Positions 1 to 9,076 are shown, counted from the stretch's first letter. The stretch: DNA of 64,000 bases from Anaerobacillus alkaliphilus (GCF_004116265.1 NZ_QOUX01000030.1:1-64000); one strand, 5' to 3'. Notes: generated by a model not told the origin, from the letters alone. Numbers and translations are program-made.

Positions 1-122
1 AGATGAGATTTCCCTTGGAGTTAATCCAGTAAGACCCCTTAAAGATGATGAGGTTGATAGGTCTCGGGTGGAAGCACGGCGACGTGTGGAGCTGAGAGAT
101 ACTAATCGGTCGAGGACTTATC
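1..122 (+). rRNA. 23S ribosomal RNA, 3' end (partial)
   Basis: The first ~120 bases match the conserved 3' end of Bacillus 23S rRNA, including the GGTTGATAGGTC block, the GGAGCTGA block and the terminal CGAGGACTTA. The gene begins outside the window. The exact 3' end is estimated from the Bacillus pattern. It is followed by 5S rRNA and a tRNA cluster, the usual Bacillaceae rrn layout. Confidence 0.95.
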
Positions 123-341
123 CTAAATAATGTAGAATGTAAAATTTAGAATGTAGAATGGTGAATGCTTTTTCAAAGAAGCAAAACTATATACAAACTA
201 GCACATCTCTACTACGCGGATTGAATTATACTCAAGTCTTAAATGTGTGTTATCTAGTTTTCAGGGAATGAAAATTTTCTTGAACATCTTGACATAAATA
301 ATAAAATATATTAATATTTTTATTGTTATGTTACAGACAAG
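123..341. other. 23S-5S intergenic spacer
   Basis: AT-rich rRNA spacer with no tRNA and no convincing ORF. It holds a short repetitive stretch around 132-166 (units like TAGAATG), also found before the response regulator at 36511-36531. Otherwise nothing is recognisable. Confidence 0.6.
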
Positions 342-457
<116 letters not shown>

Positions 458-501
458 GAACTTTTAAGTTCTATCTATATTGTTAATGGATTTACTAACA
501 T

Positions 502-576
502 TCCACAGTAGCTCAGTGGTAGAGCAATCGGCTGTTAACCGATCGGTCGTAGGTTCGAGTCCTACCTGTGGAGCCA
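502..576 (+). tRNA. tRNA-Asn (GTT)
   Basis: Complete cloverleaf with acceptor TCCACAG/CTGTGGA, anticodon GTT in loop CTGTTAA, T-arm GGTTCGAGTCC and encoded CCA. First tRNA of the rrn-linked cluster. Confidence 0.97.
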
Positions 577-577
577 T

Positions 578-653
<76 letters not shown>

Positions 654-665
654 TTTTTTACATCT

Positions 666-740
666 GGCCCGTTGGTCAAGCGGTTAAGACACCGCCCTTT
701 CACGGCGGTAACACGGGTTCGAATCCCGTACGGGTCACCA
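666..740 (+). tRNA. tRNA-Glu (TTC)
   Basis: Nearly identical to Bacillus tRNA-Glu: acceptor GGCCCGT/ACGGGTC, loop CTTTCAC with anticodon TTC, encoded CCA. Confidence 0.97.
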
Positions 741-757
741 ATTAAATTTACTTAAAC

Positions 758-833
758 GGAGGATTAGCTCAGCTGGGAGAGCACCTGCCTTACAAGCAGG
801 GGGTCGGCGGTTCGAACCCGTCATCCTCCACCA
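758..833 (+). tRNA. tRNA-Val (TAC)
   Basis: Acceptor GGAGGAT/ATCCTCC, anticodon stem CTGCC/AAGCAG region with loop CTTACAA (TAC), encoded CCA. Confidence 0.97.
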
Positions 834-865
834 TTTTTCTCGTAAGAAAAACCTTATCTATATAT

Positions 866-938
<73 letters not shown>

Positions 939-956
939 CTCTTGAGGAATTTACGT

Positions 957-1041
957 GGAGGGGTAGCGAAGTGGCTAAACGCGGCGGACTGTAAATCCGC
1001 TCCCTCCGGGTTCGGCGGTTCGAATCCGTCCCCCTCCACCA
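957..1041 (+). tRNA. tRNA-Tyr (GTA)
   Basis: 85-nt class II tRNA with a long variable arm (CTCCCTCCGGGTTCGG region), anticodon GTA, acceptor GGAGGGG/CCCCTCC and encoded CCA. Confidence 0.96.
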
Positions 1042-1045
1042 TTGT

Positions 1046-1120
1046 TGGGCTATAGCCAAGCGGTAAGGCAACGGACTTTGACTCCGTCATTCTCTGGTTC
1101 GAATCCAGATAGCCCAGCCA
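1046..1120 (+). tRNA. tRNA-Gln (TTG)
   Basis: Acceptor TGGGCTA/TAGCCCA, anticodon TTG in loop CTTTGAC, encoded CCA. Starts 5 nt after tRNA-Tyr. Confidence 0.97.
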
Positions 1121-1126
1121 TTTTAG

Positions 1127-1202
1127 GAGCCATTAGCTCAGTCGGTAGAGCATCTGACTTTTAATCAGAGGGTCGAAGGTTCGAATCCTTCATGGCTCAC
1201 CA
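1127..1202 (+). tRNA. tRNA-Lys (TTT)
   Basis: Acceptor GAGCCAT/ATGGCTC, anticodon TTT in loop CTTTTAA, encoded CCA. Confidence 0.97.
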
Positions 1203-1239
1203 TTTTTTTTAAACATTTAGCTTAGATAACTTTCCTTAT

Positions 1240-1314
1240 GCGGAAGTAGTTCAGTGGTAGAACACCACCTTGCCAAGGTGGGGGTCGCGAGTTCGAGCCT
1301 CGTCTTCCGCTCCA
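1240..1314 (+). tRNA. tRNA-Gly (GCC)
   Basis: Acceptor GCGGAAG/CTTCCGC, anticodon GCC in loop TTGCCAA, encoded CCA. An ORF on the opposite strand across this gene is not a gene. Confidence 0.97.
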
Positions 1315-1409
1315 AGTCTTCTACCTCGAATAGTCTTCCTCGCAGATTTGCGACGAGGATCGTTAGACCACAGGAGCAAATCACTAAGTAAATATGTAGC
1401 AAATATATT

Positions 1410-1483
1410 GCGGGTGTAGTTTAATGGTAAAACCTCAGCCTTCCAAGCTGATGTCGTCAGTTCGATTCTGATCACCCGCTCCA
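1410..1483 (+). tRNA. tRNA-Gly (TCC)
   Basis: Acceptor GCGGGTG/CACCCGC, anticodon TCC in loop CTTCCAA, encoded CCA. Second glycine isoacceptor of the cluster. Confidence 0.97.
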
Positions 1484-1489
1484 GACTAT

Positions 1490-1565
1490 GGGGCCTTAGC
1501 TCAGCTGGGAGAGCGCCTGCCTTGCACGCAGGAGGTCAGCGGTTCGATCCCGCTAGGCTCCACCA
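1490..1565 (+). tRNA. tRNA-Ala (TGC)
   Basis: Matches Bacillus tRNA-Ala almost exactly: acceptor GGGGCCT/AGGCTCC, anticodon TGC, encoded CCA. Last tRNA of the cluster, followed by a terminator. Confidence 0.97.
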
Positions 1566-1581
1566 TACATACTATAAAGAA

Positions 1582-1610
1582 AAACCCTAGTATACTAGGG
1601 TTTATTTTCT
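1582..1610. terminator. Bidirectional terminator (tRNA cluster / spo0E-like gene)
   Basis: Stem AAACCCTAG / CTAGGGTTT with loop TATA. A T-rich tail serves the + strand tRNAs and an A-rich 5' flank serves the convergent minus-strand gene, whose stop codon lies inside it. Confidence 0.85.
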
Positions 1611-1772
1611 GTATATGCAATTATTTATTGTATTTAGCAGCTTGTCCAACTTAGTACTAGCATCTATGACAACTTGAGAATTAAGGGGGTTTTCATAAGC
1701 TAGTTTGATCATATGCTTTCGTGCTTCTTCAATTTCCCCAAGTGTAGCACCCATATTTCCATATTTCTTCAT
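1602..1772 (-). CDS. Spo0E-family aspartyl-phosphate phosphatase
   Basis: A 56-residue protein (MKKYGNMGATLGEIEEARKH...). Spo0E-family proteins dephosphorylate response regulators of the sporulation phosphorelay (Spo0A~P). Visible family features: the helix IEEARKHMIKLA, a short linker, then VVIDASTKLDKLLN, which aligns with the S-x-x-LD signature of the second helix. A strong AGGAGGG site (complement 1779-1785) lies six bases before the ATG. The length is normal for this small two-helix family. It stands alone between the tRNA cluster and sigW. Family membership is firm; which regulator it acts on cannot be read from the sequence. Confidence 0.88.
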   Translation of the reverse strand: MKKYGNMGATLGEIEEARKHMIKLAYENPLNSQVVIDASTKLDKLLNTINNCIYRK

Positions 1773-1884
1773 GATATTCCCTCCTAAAATAGTATAGGAA
1801 TTATATACCCTGGATAAAAAAAGTAAAACCTATTTTTTCAAATATGTGGAATTTTATTTTAATCGTGTTAAAATTAAATTTGTT

Positions 1885-1910
1885 TGAAACTTATTTCAGT
1901 GTTGTTCGTA
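1885..1910 (+). promoter_or_regulatory. SigW-type autoregulatory promoter
   Basis: TGAAAC (1885-1890), 16-nt spacer, CGTA (1907-1910). This matches the B. subtilis SigW consensus (TGAAAC-N16-CGTA) and sits directly upstream of sigW, as expected for autoregulation. Confidence 0.85.
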
Positions 1911-1948
1911 AATAGAGTAACCGCATAGAAGCGGAGGTATAGAATAGT

Positions 1949-2512
1949 ATGGACACATTAGTAGAGCGCATAATTAAAGATGTTAAAAAAGGCGATCAGC
2001 ATGCCTTTGCCGAATTAGTTGAGCTGTATAAGGATAAAGTTTATCAAATTTCTTATCGGATGGTAGGAAACGTTCATGAAGCTCAAGACATTGCCCAAGA
2101 GGCATTTTTAAGGGCTTATATGAACATTGATTCATACGATACTAATCGAAAGTTTTCAACATGGTTATTTCGCATCGTAACAAATCTTTCAATTGATCGT
2201 CTTAGAAAGAAAAAGCCTGATTTTTACCTAGATCAAGAGGTTGGTGGGACAGAAGGCTTGACATTATCATCTCAAATTGCAGCAGCAGACGAGCTGCCAG
2301 AAGATATTATCATTACTCATGAATTACAAGATTGGATCCAAGGAGAAATCTTGAAGTTGCCAACCAAGTACCGGTCAGCTATTATTTTAAAGTACATTGA
2401 GGACTTATCGTTGAAGGAAATTAGCGAAATTTTAGATTTACCTATTGCAACTGTGAAAACTCGTATACACCGAGGTAGAGAAGCATTAAGAAAACGATTA
2501 AGTAATATATAA
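1949..2512 (+). CDS. sigW: ECF RNA polymerase sigma factor SigW
   Basis: A 187-residue ECF sigma factor, the same length as B. subtilis SigW, which directs genes for cell-envelope stress and antimicrobial resistance. Region 2 (about residues 25-90: ELYKDKVYQISYRMV, then DIAQEAFLRAY and FSTWLFRIVTNLSIDRLR) binds core polymerase and the -10 element. Region 4 (about 130-183: LPTKYRSAIILKYIEDLS, IATVKTRIHRGREALRK) is the -35-binding helix-turn-helix. RBS GGAGG at 1933-1937. A SigW-type promoter lies directly upstream and the anti-sigma gene rsiW starts 13 nt downstream. The following cdaA-cdaR-glmM-glmS order is as in Bacillus and supports the specific name. Confidence 0.95.
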   Translation: MDTLVERIIKDVKKGDQHAFAELVELYKDKVYQISYRMVGNVHEAQDIAQEAFLRAYMNIDSYDTNRKFSTWLFRIVTNLSIDRLRKKKPDFYLDQEVGGTEGLTLSSQIAAADELPEDIIITHELQDWIQGEILKLPTKYRSAIILKYIEDLSLKEISEILDLPIATVKTRIHRGREALRKRLSNI

Positions 2513-2525
2513 AGGAGAGAGAACA

Positions 2526-3158
2526 ATGAACTGTGAAAAAGAAATAGTCTCCTTAATTCATAAGTATCTGGATGAAGAAATCACAGATAGCGAACGGAAG
2601 CAGCTAACGGTTCATTTAAAAAATTGTGAAAATTGCAGGACTCATATGAATGAATTGAAAAAATCAATTGCCTTCATTCAAAGTTCTTCTCATATCGAGG
2701 CACCTCCAAACTTTACTAGCCTTGTTATGAATAGTTTGCCCCAACAAAAGAAGTCGGTGAATTGGAAGCGTTGGATGAAGAACCACCCAATCTTAGTAGC
2801 TGCATCAATCTTCTTAGTATTTATGGCGATGAGTATATTTTCAAGTTGGGTGGATGTTGGAGAGCAGCTTTCAGTTTCGGGTCAAGCCAACGTAATCATT
2901 GACAAAGAGCGTAATGTGGTAGTGGTACCAGAGGGAGAAATTGTTGAAGGAGATATAGTAGTTAAAAACGCAAGTATTCAAGTAGATGGGCAAGTAAATG
3001 GTAATGTTACAGTTATAAATGGCCATAAATATATGGCATCTGCTGGTCAAGTGGCTGGAAATATTGAGGAAATTAATAAAGGATTGGATTGGATTTGGTA
3101 TAATATAAAATCTTTCTTTTCTGAAGTTGTTAATATATTTGGAGAAGATAAGGATTAA
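2526..3158 (+). CDS. rsiW: Anti-sigma-W factor RsiW
   Basis: A 210-residue membrane-anchored anti-sigma factor (B. subtilis RsiW has 208). The cytoplasmic N-terminus carries the zinc-binding anti-sigma domain with HLKNCENC (H-x3-C-x2-C, about residues 30-37). One membrane helix spans about 86-108 (PILVAASIFLVFMAMSIF). The outer domain includes the repeated GDIVVKNASIQVDGQVNGNV pattern. In the known pathway RsiW is cut in turn by PrsW/RasP-type proteases to free SigW; those proteases are not in this window. RBS AAAGGAGAGA precedes the ATG. It lies in one operon with sigW and ends at a terminator. Confidence 0.95.
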   Translation: MNCEKEIVSLIHKYLDEEITDSERKQLTVHLKNCENCRTHMNELKKSIAFIQSSSHIEAPPNFTSLVMNSLPQQKKSVNWKRWMKNHPILVAASIFLVFMAMSIFSSWVDVGEQLSVSGQANVIIDKERNVVVVPEGEIVEGDIVVKNASIQVDGQVNGNVTVINGHKYMASAGQVAGNIEEINKGLDWIWYNIKSFFSEVVNIFGEDKD

Positions 3159-3169
3159 TGAGACTAAAG

Positions 3170-3205
3170 AAAGTGTCACTCTCAAGTGGGAGTAGACACT
3201 TTTTT
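3170..3205 (+). terminator. Terminator after sigW-rsiW
   Basis: Stem AAAGTGTC / GACACTTT with an internal ACTC/GGAGT pairing and a TTTTTT tail. Confidence 0.85.
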
Positions 3206-3256
3206 AACCTATAAAAAATGATCCCAAGAGGTCTTGCTGATATACTAGTGCGGATA

Positions 3257-3265
3257 TGTTATAAT
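3257..3265 (+). promoter_or_regulatory. Probable extended -10 promoter of cdaA operon
   Basis: TGTTATAAT gives a TGn extended -10 with a perfect TATAAT (3260-3265), about 50 nt before cdaA. No well-spaced -35 is evident (TTGCTG at 3234-3239 would be 20 nt away). Confidence 0.5.
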
Positions 3266-3316
3266 TAAAAAGTTATATACCCTCGTAATAAAGAAACTTT
3301 GTTTGGAGGAAAAATG

Positions 3317-4138
3317 ATGCTGCCAGAAGATGTACAATTTCTTAACATATTAAGAATAGCTATAGATATATTACTTGTTACCTTTGTAATTTATAAAATT
3401 ATAATGATCATTCGTGGCACAAAAGCAGTTCAGCTACTTAAAGGTATTACAGTTATATTAATTGTTTGGTTTTTAAGTGGGCAGTTAGGATTACATACGC
3501 TTAGATGGATAATGTCCCAAGCGGTTATATATGGATTATTAGCAATAATTATTCTTTTCCAACCGGAACTTAGAAGAGCACTCGAACAATTAGGGAGGGG
3601 GAAATTCCTTGCTAGAACGAGTTCCATAGATGACCAAGAAACAGAGAAAGCGATAGATGAAATTGTAAAAGCTTCTATCTACATGGGGAAGCGTCGTATT
3701 GGAGCGTTGATCTCAATCGAGAGAGAGACCGGTATGAATGACTATATTGAAACAGGAATTTCCGTAAGAGGAAAACTTTCATCTGAATTATTAATTAATA
3801 TCTTTATACCGAATACCCCACTTCATGATGGAGCGGTTATCCTTAAAAATCATCAAATTATGGCTGCTGGTTGTTACTTACCTCTTTCGGAAGACCCTTT
3901 TATCTCTAAAGAATTAGGGACAAGGCATCGAGCAGCATTAGGCATTAGTGAAGTAACAGATAGTGTTACTTTGGTTGTTTCAGAAGAGACAGGAAGTATA
4001 TCTGTAACCAAGAATGGAGAACTTCACCGTAATCTAGAGGAAGAAGCATTAAGAGAGTTATTAATGCAAGAGCTTGTTACAAATATAAAAACAAATTCAA
4101 CTTCTCTTTGGCAGTGGGGGGGGAAGAAAAATGGATAA
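3317..4138 (+). CDS. cdaA: Diadenylate cyclase CdaA
   Basis: Makes cyclic di-AMP from two ATP at the membrane. Three membrane helices fill about residues 8-82, and the DAC catalytic domain follows from about 100. The signature residues are present: DGA (171-173) and RHR (203-205). From this start the protein is 273 residues, the B. subtilis CdaA length. RBS GGAGGA (3305-3310) is 6 nt before ATG 3317; an ATG at 3314 is also possible, and an upstream TTG is not credible. It overlaps cdaR by 8 nt and precedes glmM, the conserved cdaA-cdaR-glmM module in which CdaR and GlmM modulate the cyclase. c-di-AMP governs K+ and osmolyte transport and wall homeostasis in Firmicutes. Confidence 0.97.
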   Translation: MLPEDVQFLNILRIAIDILLVTFVIYKIIMIIRGTKAVQLLKGITVILIVWFLSGQLGLHTLRWIMSQAVIYGLLAIIILFQPELRRALEQLGRGKFLARTSSIDDQETEKAIDEIVKASIYMGKRRIGALISIERETGMNDYIETGISVRGKLSSELLINIFIPNTPLHDGAVILKNHQIMAAGCYLPLSEDPFISKELGTRHRAALGISEVTDSVTLVVSEETGSISVTKNGELHRNLEEEALRELLMQELVTNIKTNSTSLWQWGGKKNG

Positions 4139-5405
4139 GTTATACAACAATTCATGGTTTGTTAAAGCAATTTCATTTTTTATAGCACTGATGTTATTTG
4201 CAATCGTTAACCTCGATAACGCAACTAATCAGCCCGGTGCTTTACAACCAATTACCAACGGTTCCTACACGATTGATGAAGTTCCTTTAACTGTCTATTA
4301 TAACGAAGAGGAATTTGCTATTACTCAAATGGTTGAATATGTTCAGATTAACTTAAGAGGTCCACAAAATGTATTAACCTTATTTCAGTTTGCAAGACCT
4401 TCTTATGACGTATTTATAGACCTACGTAATTTAGGAGTAGGAACTCACGAAGTGGCTGTACAACATCGGAATTTTCCAAATGAGCTTACGGTGAATGTTC
4501 TACCCCAAACAGTCAAAGTTACGATTGAAGAAAAAAGAACAATTTCTATTCCAGTGGATATTGAAATTTTAAATAAAGCGGCCATAGCAGAGGGGTATAC
4601 AGTTGGCACGCCAATTGTTGAACCTGTGAATGTGGAGATAACAGCTGCTGAAAGTATTATAAGTCAAGTAGGTTTTGCAAAGGGATTTGTCGATGTCAAA
4701 GATATGAATGAAACAGTAGAAAAGAGTGTACCAATTAAAGTATATGACCAACATGGGAATGAACTTTACATTGATGTAACTCCTACCATTGTCGATGTAA
4801 AAATACCTATTACTAGTCCTAATAAAGATGTTCCATTAAAAATTAGCCGTACTGGCGAGCTTCCAGAGGGATTAAGCATCAAAAGTATTAATTCTGAACC
4901 AAGTACTGTTAAGATTTTTGGACCTAGAACTATTATTAATCAAATTAATGTAATAGAGGGTATTAGTGTAGATCTAACTACCATCACTGAAAATACAATT
5001 CTCGAAGTGGAAGTTCCAGTTCCAGAGGGGGTTGAAAAAGTTACCCCGGCTACTGTAAGACTTATCATTGAGGTAGACGTCGAAGAGTCATTGGAGGTAA
5101 CTGATATTCCAGTTGAAGTAGTTGGAATAGGGGAACAAATGGATGTGGCGTTTACCATACCTGAACAAGAAAGGATTACGTTAATTGTTAGGGGCTCGCC
5201 AGCAACAATTCAAAGAATACGTAATCAGGATATAAAAGTCTATATAGATGTAAGTGAGTTACCAATTGGTGAACATTCATTACCATTACAGATAACTGGC
5301 CCTCTAAATGTGAGATACACAAAGCCATTTAATGAATTATCAGTGACAATTTCTGAGGTACTAAGTGCTGAGGAAGAAGACAACGAGACTGAAACGAACG
5401 AGTAA
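4131..5405 (+). CDS. cdaR: CdaA regulatory protein CdaR (YbbR-domain protein)
   Basis: A 424-residue extracytoplasmic protein with one N-terminal membrane anchor (about residues 9-27, WFVKAISFFIALMLFAIV). It is followed by about four YbbR-type beta repeats, each showing a V-x-V/I pattern such as EVPLTVYYN, TISIPVDIEI and DIPVEVVGIG. CdaR binds CdaA and tunes its activity. The C-terminus is acidic (LSAEEEDNETETNE). It is somewhat shorter than B. subtilis YbbR (483). It overlaps the cdaA stop, implying translational coupling, and glmM starts 56 nt later. Confidence 0.93.
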   Translation: MDKLYNNSWFVKAISFFIALMLFAIVNLDNATNQPGALQPITNGSYTIDEVPLTVYYNEEEFAITQMVEYVQINLRGPQNVLTLFQFARPSYDVFIDLRNLGVGTHEVAVQHRNFPNELTVNVLPQTVKVTIEEKRTISIPVDIEILNKAAIAEGYTVGTPIVEPVNVEITAAESIISQVGFAKGFVDVKDMNETVEKSVPIKVYDQHGNELYIDVTPTIVDVKIPITSPNKDVPLKISRTGELPEGLSIKSINSEPSTVKIFGPRTIINQINVIEGISVDLTTITENTILEVEVPVPEGVEKVTPATVRLIIEVDVEESLEVTDIPVEVVGIGEQMDVAFTIPEQERITLIVRGSPATIQRIRNQDIKVYIDVSELPIGEHSLPLQITGPLNVRYTKPFNELSVTISEVLSAEEEDNETETNE

Positions 5406-5461
5406 AAAACACGTAACTAATAGTTTATAAATGCATGTAAAATTTAAGGAGAGATATTAAA

Positions 5462-6808
5462 ATGGGTAAATACTTTGGAACAGATGGAGTCAGAGGTGTG
5501 GCTAATACTGAACTGACGCCGGAATTAGCATTTAAACTAGGAAGGTATGGCGGGTACGTCTTAACAAAGAGTTCTGAAAAACCAAAAGTTTTAATAGGAC
5601 GTGACACACGTATTTCAGGTCACATGTTAGAAGGGGCATTAGTAGCTGGTTTGCTTTCCATTGGCGCTGAAGTAATGCGTTTAGGAGTGATTTCAACTCC
5701 AGGAGTAGCTTATTTAACAAAGGCAATTAGTGCTCAAGCGGGAGTTATGATTTCAGCTTCACATAACCCTGTTGAAGATAATGGAATTAAGTTTTTTGGA
5801 CCAGATGGATTTAAATTATTAGATCATCAAGAAGAAGAAATTGAAAAGCTTTTAGATCAAGAGGAAGATAACCTCCCTCGTCCTGTTGGTGGAAACGTTG
5901 GACAAATAAATGATTACTTCGAAGGTGGTCAAAAGTATCTTCAATTTTTAAAGCAAACTGTTGAGGAAGACTTTACGGGTATTCATATTGCGCTTGACTG
6001 TGCAAATGGGGCAGCATCATCTTTAGCACCACATCTTTTTGCCGATTTAGAAGCAGATATTTCAACGATCGGAACAAATCCAAACGGCTTAAATATCAAT
6101 GATGGTGTAGGTTCAACACATCCTGAAAAGTTAGCACAATTCGTCCTAGATAGAAAAGCTGATATTGGCTTAGCCTTTGATGGTGATGCAGATCGTTTAA
6201 TTGCTATTGATGAAAATGGAACCATCGTTGATGGAGATCAAATTATGTTTATTTGTGCCAAGTACTTTAAAGAACAAGGCAGATTAAGACATCAAACTGT
6301 TGTTTCAACAGTCATGAGCAATTTAGGTTTTTATAAGGCGGTTGAAGAGGCAGGAATTGAAGCAAAACAAACAGCAGTTGGAGATCGTTATGTAATGGAA
6401 GAGATGAGAAAAGGTGGCTATAACCTAGGCGGAGAACAATCAGGCCATATCATTTTCTTAGACTATAATACTACTGGTGATGGATTGTTATCGGCGTTAC
6501 AACTAGTTAATATTATGAAGGTAACGAAAAAGCCTTTATCCTTATTAGCTTCAGAAATGACAAAGTTCCCACAAAAGCTTGTAAACATTAGGGTGGAAGA
6601 TAAACAAGCAATGCTAACCAATGAAGTTATTAATGATAAAATTCGCCGTGTAGAAGAAGCTATGGGTGGAGAAGGTCGTATCCTAGTTCGCCCTTCAGGA
6701 ACAGAGCCTTTGGTACGTGTCATGGCAGAAGCTCCAACACAAGAACTATGCGATCAATATGTTCAAGAAATTGTTGATGTTGTAAAAAAAGAAATGGGTA
6801 ACCAATAA
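5462..6808 (+). CDS. glmM: Phosphoglucosamine mutase GlmM
   Basis: Converts glucosamine-6-phosphate to glucosamine-1-phosphate for UDP-GlcNAc and peptidoglycan synthesis. The 448-residue length is typical. Visible motifs: the phosphoserine loop [17 protein letters not shown] with Ser100, the metal-binding loop DGDADR (about 240), the sugar-binding GGEQSGHI (about 325) and the C-terminal phosphate-binding [23 protein letters not shown] precedes the ATG. It is the third gene of the cdaA-cdaR-glmM operon; GlmM can inhibit CdaA in relatives. glmS, the preceding step of the pathway, follows after a hairpin and a separate promoter. Confidence 0.97.
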   Translation: MGKYFGTDGVRGVANTELTPELAFKLGRYGGYVLTKSSEKPKVLIGRDTRISGHMLEGALVAGLLSIGAEVMRLGVISTPGVAYLTKAISAQAGVMISASHNPVEDNGIKFFGPDGFKLLDHQEEEIEKLLDQEEDNLPRPVGGNVGQINDYFEGGQKYLQFLKQTVEEDFTGIHIALDCANGAASSLAPHLFADLEADISTIGTNPNGLNINDGVGSTHPEKLAQFVLDRKADIGLAFDGDADRLIAIDENGTIVDGDQIMFICAKYFKEQGRLRHQTVVSTVMSNLGFYKAVEEAGIEAKQTAVGDRYVMEEMRKGGYNLGGEQSGHIIFLDYNTTGDGLLSALQLVNIMKVTKKPLSLLASEMTKFPQKLVNIRVEDKQAMLTNEVINDKIRRVEEAMGGEGRILVRPSGTEPLVRVMAEAPTQELCDQYVQEIVDVVKKEMGNQ

Positions 6809-6819
6809 GATTTTTATTT

Positions 6820-6863
6820 ATATGCACGGAAGCACATGAAAAGTGTTCCGTGCATATCTTTGT
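6820..6863 (+). terminator. Terminator-like hairpin after glmM
   Basis: Long stem ATATGCACGGAAGCAC / GTGTTCCGTGCATAT with loop ATGAAAA, followed by CTTTG. The weak T tract may allow some read-through into glmS. Confidence 0.7.
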
Positions 6864-6918
6864 ATTAAGCAAACAATGCTGTTGGTTATAATTGTCTTAC
6901 AAAAAAACGAAACAACAA

Positions 6919-6948
6919 TTGACGTTTTTTGTAAGTATATAGTATGAT
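6919..6948 (+). promoter_or_regulatory. SigA promoter of glmS
   Basis: TTGACG (6919-6924), 18-nt spacer, TATGAT (6943-6948). The predicted start of transcription near 6955 lies about 50 nt before the ribozyme cleavage site. Confidence 0.75.
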
Positions 6949-6995
6949 TAAATTTGATTTTGGTAAATGAGAGGAGGATCGCGGGAAATATATTT

Positions 6996-7170
6996 TTGGA
7001 AAGCGCCTGAACTATTCAGACCGGGATAAAATGAATAGTTGACGAGGAAGAGGTTTATCGAAGAAATCGGCGGATGCCTCTCGGTTGAGACACCACAACC
7101 GCAAACTCTAGTAAGAAAACAAGAAGGTGACTTCTTGAACAAAGACTAAAGTAATGGTGCTCTGCGAAGA
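6996..7170 (+). ncRNA. glmS self-cleaving ribozyme/riboswitch
   Basis: Strong match to the glmS ribozyme: cleavage-site context A|GCGCC at 7002/7003, the GTTGACGAGG and AGAGGTTTATCGA core blocks, ATCGGCGGATG followed by CTCTCGGTTG, the ACCGCAAACTC segment, and the P4 hairpin CAAGAAG-GTGA-CTTCTTG. Glucosamine-6-phosphate acts as coenzyme for cleavage 5' of the core, and the cut mRNA is then degraded, giving feedback control of GlmS. The 3' limit is approximate. The leader between this RNA and the start codon holds further hairpins. Confidence 0.95.
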
Positions 7171-7187
7171 CTAAAACGTAAAAGAGT

Positions 7188-7259
7188 GGGGGCAAGAATG
7201 CCCCAAGAAGCCTCTGCATAATGTATGCTTTTTATATTGCTTGCCCCCCATATGGGAGG
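7188..7259 (+). promoter_or_regulatory. Hairpins between glmS ribozyme and ribosome binding site
   Basis: GGGGCA-AGAA-TGCCCC (7189-7204) is a local hairpin. Its 5' arm GGGGGCAAG (7188-7196) is also perfectly complementary to CTTGCCCCC (7240-7248). A third element, CCCATATGGG (7247-7256), covers the start of the GGGAGG ribosome binding site (7254-7259). A mutually exclusive fold could affect translation; this is inference. Confidence 0.4.
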
Positions 7260-7269
7260 AAATAATAAT

Positions 7270-9072
7270 ATGTGCGGAATCGTTGGATATGTAGGAAAAG
7301 AAGATGCAAAAGAAATTTTACTAAAAGGTTTAGAGAAATTAGAATATAGAGGATATGACTCAGCTGGTATCGCAATTGTAAATGACGAAGGCGTTCATCT
7401 TTTTAAAGAAAAAGGCCGTATTGCACAATTACGTGAGGTTGTAGATCAAAATGAAGCTGGTACAGTGGGAATTGGTCATACACGTTGGGCAACACATGGT
7501 GCTCCAAGTCGCGTAAATGCACATCCACATCAAAGTACTTCACATCGTTTTACGATTGTTCATAATGGTGTTATTGAAAATTACGAAGAAATTCAAAAAG
7601 AGTATCTTGCTGATGTTGAATTTGTTAGTGAAACTGACACAGAGGTTATCGTTCAATTAGTAGAACGTTCAATGGGAGAAGGAAATTCTGTGGAAAGAGC
7701 ATTTAGACAGACTCTTTCTCTATTAAAAGGCTCTTATGCAATCGCCCTTTTAGATGAAACAGATCCAGATAAAATTTACGTTGGTAAAAATAAAAGCCCA
7801 TTATTAGTAGGTCTAGGTGATGGTGTTAATGTTGTAGCGAGTGATGCGATGGCAATGCTGAACGTTACCAATGAGTTTGTTGAACTTATGGATAAGGAAA
7901 TTGTTATTGTTACTCGTGACTCTGTAACGATTAAGAATTTAGCTGGAGTTACTGTCGCTAGAGATTCATTTATAGCTGAACTTGATGCAAGTGATATCGA
8001 AAAAGGCACGTATCCGCATTACATGTTAAAAGAAATTGATGAGCAGCCACTTGTTATTCGTAATATTATCTCAAAATATCAAGATGAAAATGGCGAAGTT
8101 ACTTTAGATGATGAAATTCGTCACGCTATGAATGCTGCTGATCGAATTTATATTATTGCAGCTGGAACAAGTTATCACGCTGGTCTAGTAGGAAAACAAT
8201 TGATTGAAACAATTGCTAAAAAACCAGTTGAAACGCATATTGCTAGTGAGTTCCTTTACAATATGCCGTTAATTTCAAACAACCCACTCTTTATTTTTAT
8301 TTCACAAAGCGGTGAAACAGCAGATAGCCGCGGAGTATTGGTGAATGTAAAAAAATTAGGTCACCCTGCACTAACAATTACAAATGTTCCAGGGTCTACT
8401 CTTTCTCGTGAAGCTGATTTTACGCTTCACACTGTCGCTGGTCCTGAAATTGCAGTGGCATCAACAAAAGCTTACACAGCGCAAATGGCAGTTTTAGCAT
8501 TGCTAGCAGTTGACACAGCCAAAGCTCAAGGTATAGCAGTAGAGTTTGATGCAATCAAAGAATTAAGTATTGTTGCTACAGTAATGGAAGCATTATGTGA
8601 CCAAAAAGAAGCTCTTGAAAAAGTTGCTCGTGACTATTTAAGCACTACACGTAATTGTTTCTTTATCGGTCGTGCTTCTGACTACTATGTCGGTCTTGAA
8701 GGCGCCCTGAAGTTAAAAGAGATTTCATATATTCAAGCAGAAGGTTTTGCTGGTGGAGAATTAAAGCACGGAACAATTGCTTTGATTGAGGAAGGTACAC
8801 CAGTTATTGCGTTAGCAACTCAAGAACATGTAAACTTAAGCATACGTGGAAATGTTAAGGAAGTAGCTGCACGTGGAGCTAATCCATGTATCATTAGCTT
8901 AGAGGGATTAAATTCAGAAAATGATCAATTTATTATTCCTAAAGTACATGACTATTTAACGCCACTTGTTGCAGTTATTCCACTACAACTTATTGCTTAC
9001 TATGCTTCGTTACACAGAGGTTGTGACGTTGACAAACCAAGAAACTTAGCAAAAAGTGTAACTGTAGAATAG
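7270..9072 (+). CDS. glmS: Glutamine-fructose-6-phosphate aminotransferase GlmS
   Basis: Makes glucosamine-6-phosphate from fructose-6-phosphate and glutamine. The start at 7270 gives MCGIVGYVG, placing the catalytic cysteine directly after the initiator Met, which must be removed. An ATG at 7225 is in frame but would bury that cysteine. RBS GGGAGGA precedes by 10 nt. The 600-residue length equals B. subtilis GlmS. The N-terminal class II amidotransferase domain has HTRWATHG and HNGVIENY. Two SIS domains follow with TSYHAG and [11 protein letters not shown]. The end [13 protein letters not shown] is the family's usual C-terminus. Expression is controlled by the glmS ribozyme in its leader. 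Confidence 0.98.
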   Translation: MCGIVGYVGKEDAKEILLKGLEKLEYRGYDSAGIAIVNDEGVHLFKEKGRIAQLREVVDQNEAGTVGIGHTRWATHGAPSRVNAHPHQSTSHRFTIVHNGVIENYEEIQKEYLADVEFVSETDTEVIVQLVERSMGEGNSVERAFRQTLSLLKGSYAIALLDETDPDKIYVGKNKSPLLVGLGDGVNVVASDAMAMLNVTNEFVELMDKEIVIVTRDSVTIKNLAGVTVARDSFIAELDASDIEKGTYPHYMLKEIDEQPLVIRNIISKYQDENGEVTLDDEIRHAMNAADRIYIIAAGTSYHAGLVGKQLIETIAKKPVETHIASEFLYNMPLISNNPLFIFISQSGETADSRGVLVNVKKLGHPALTITNVPGSTLSREADFTLHTVAGPEIAVASTKAYTAQMAVLALLAVDTAKAQGIAVEFDAIKELSIVATVMEALCDQKEALEKVARDYLSTTRNCFFIGRASDYYVGLEGALKLKEISYIQAEGFAGGELKHGTIALIEEGTPVIALATQEHVNLSIRGNVKEVAARGANPCIISLEGLNSENDQFIIPKVHDYLTPLVAVIPLQLIAYYASLHRGCDVDKPRNLAKSVTVE

Positions 9073-9076
9073 AGTG

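Noticed and set aside
1217-1475. Minus-strand ORFs across tRNA-Gly genes
   Set aside because: They overlap two complete tRNAs and have no ribosome sites.
7225-7269. Upstream ATG start for glmS
   Set aside because: It would place 15 residues before the catalytic Cys, which must be N-terminal after Met removal; the ribosome site fits 7270.
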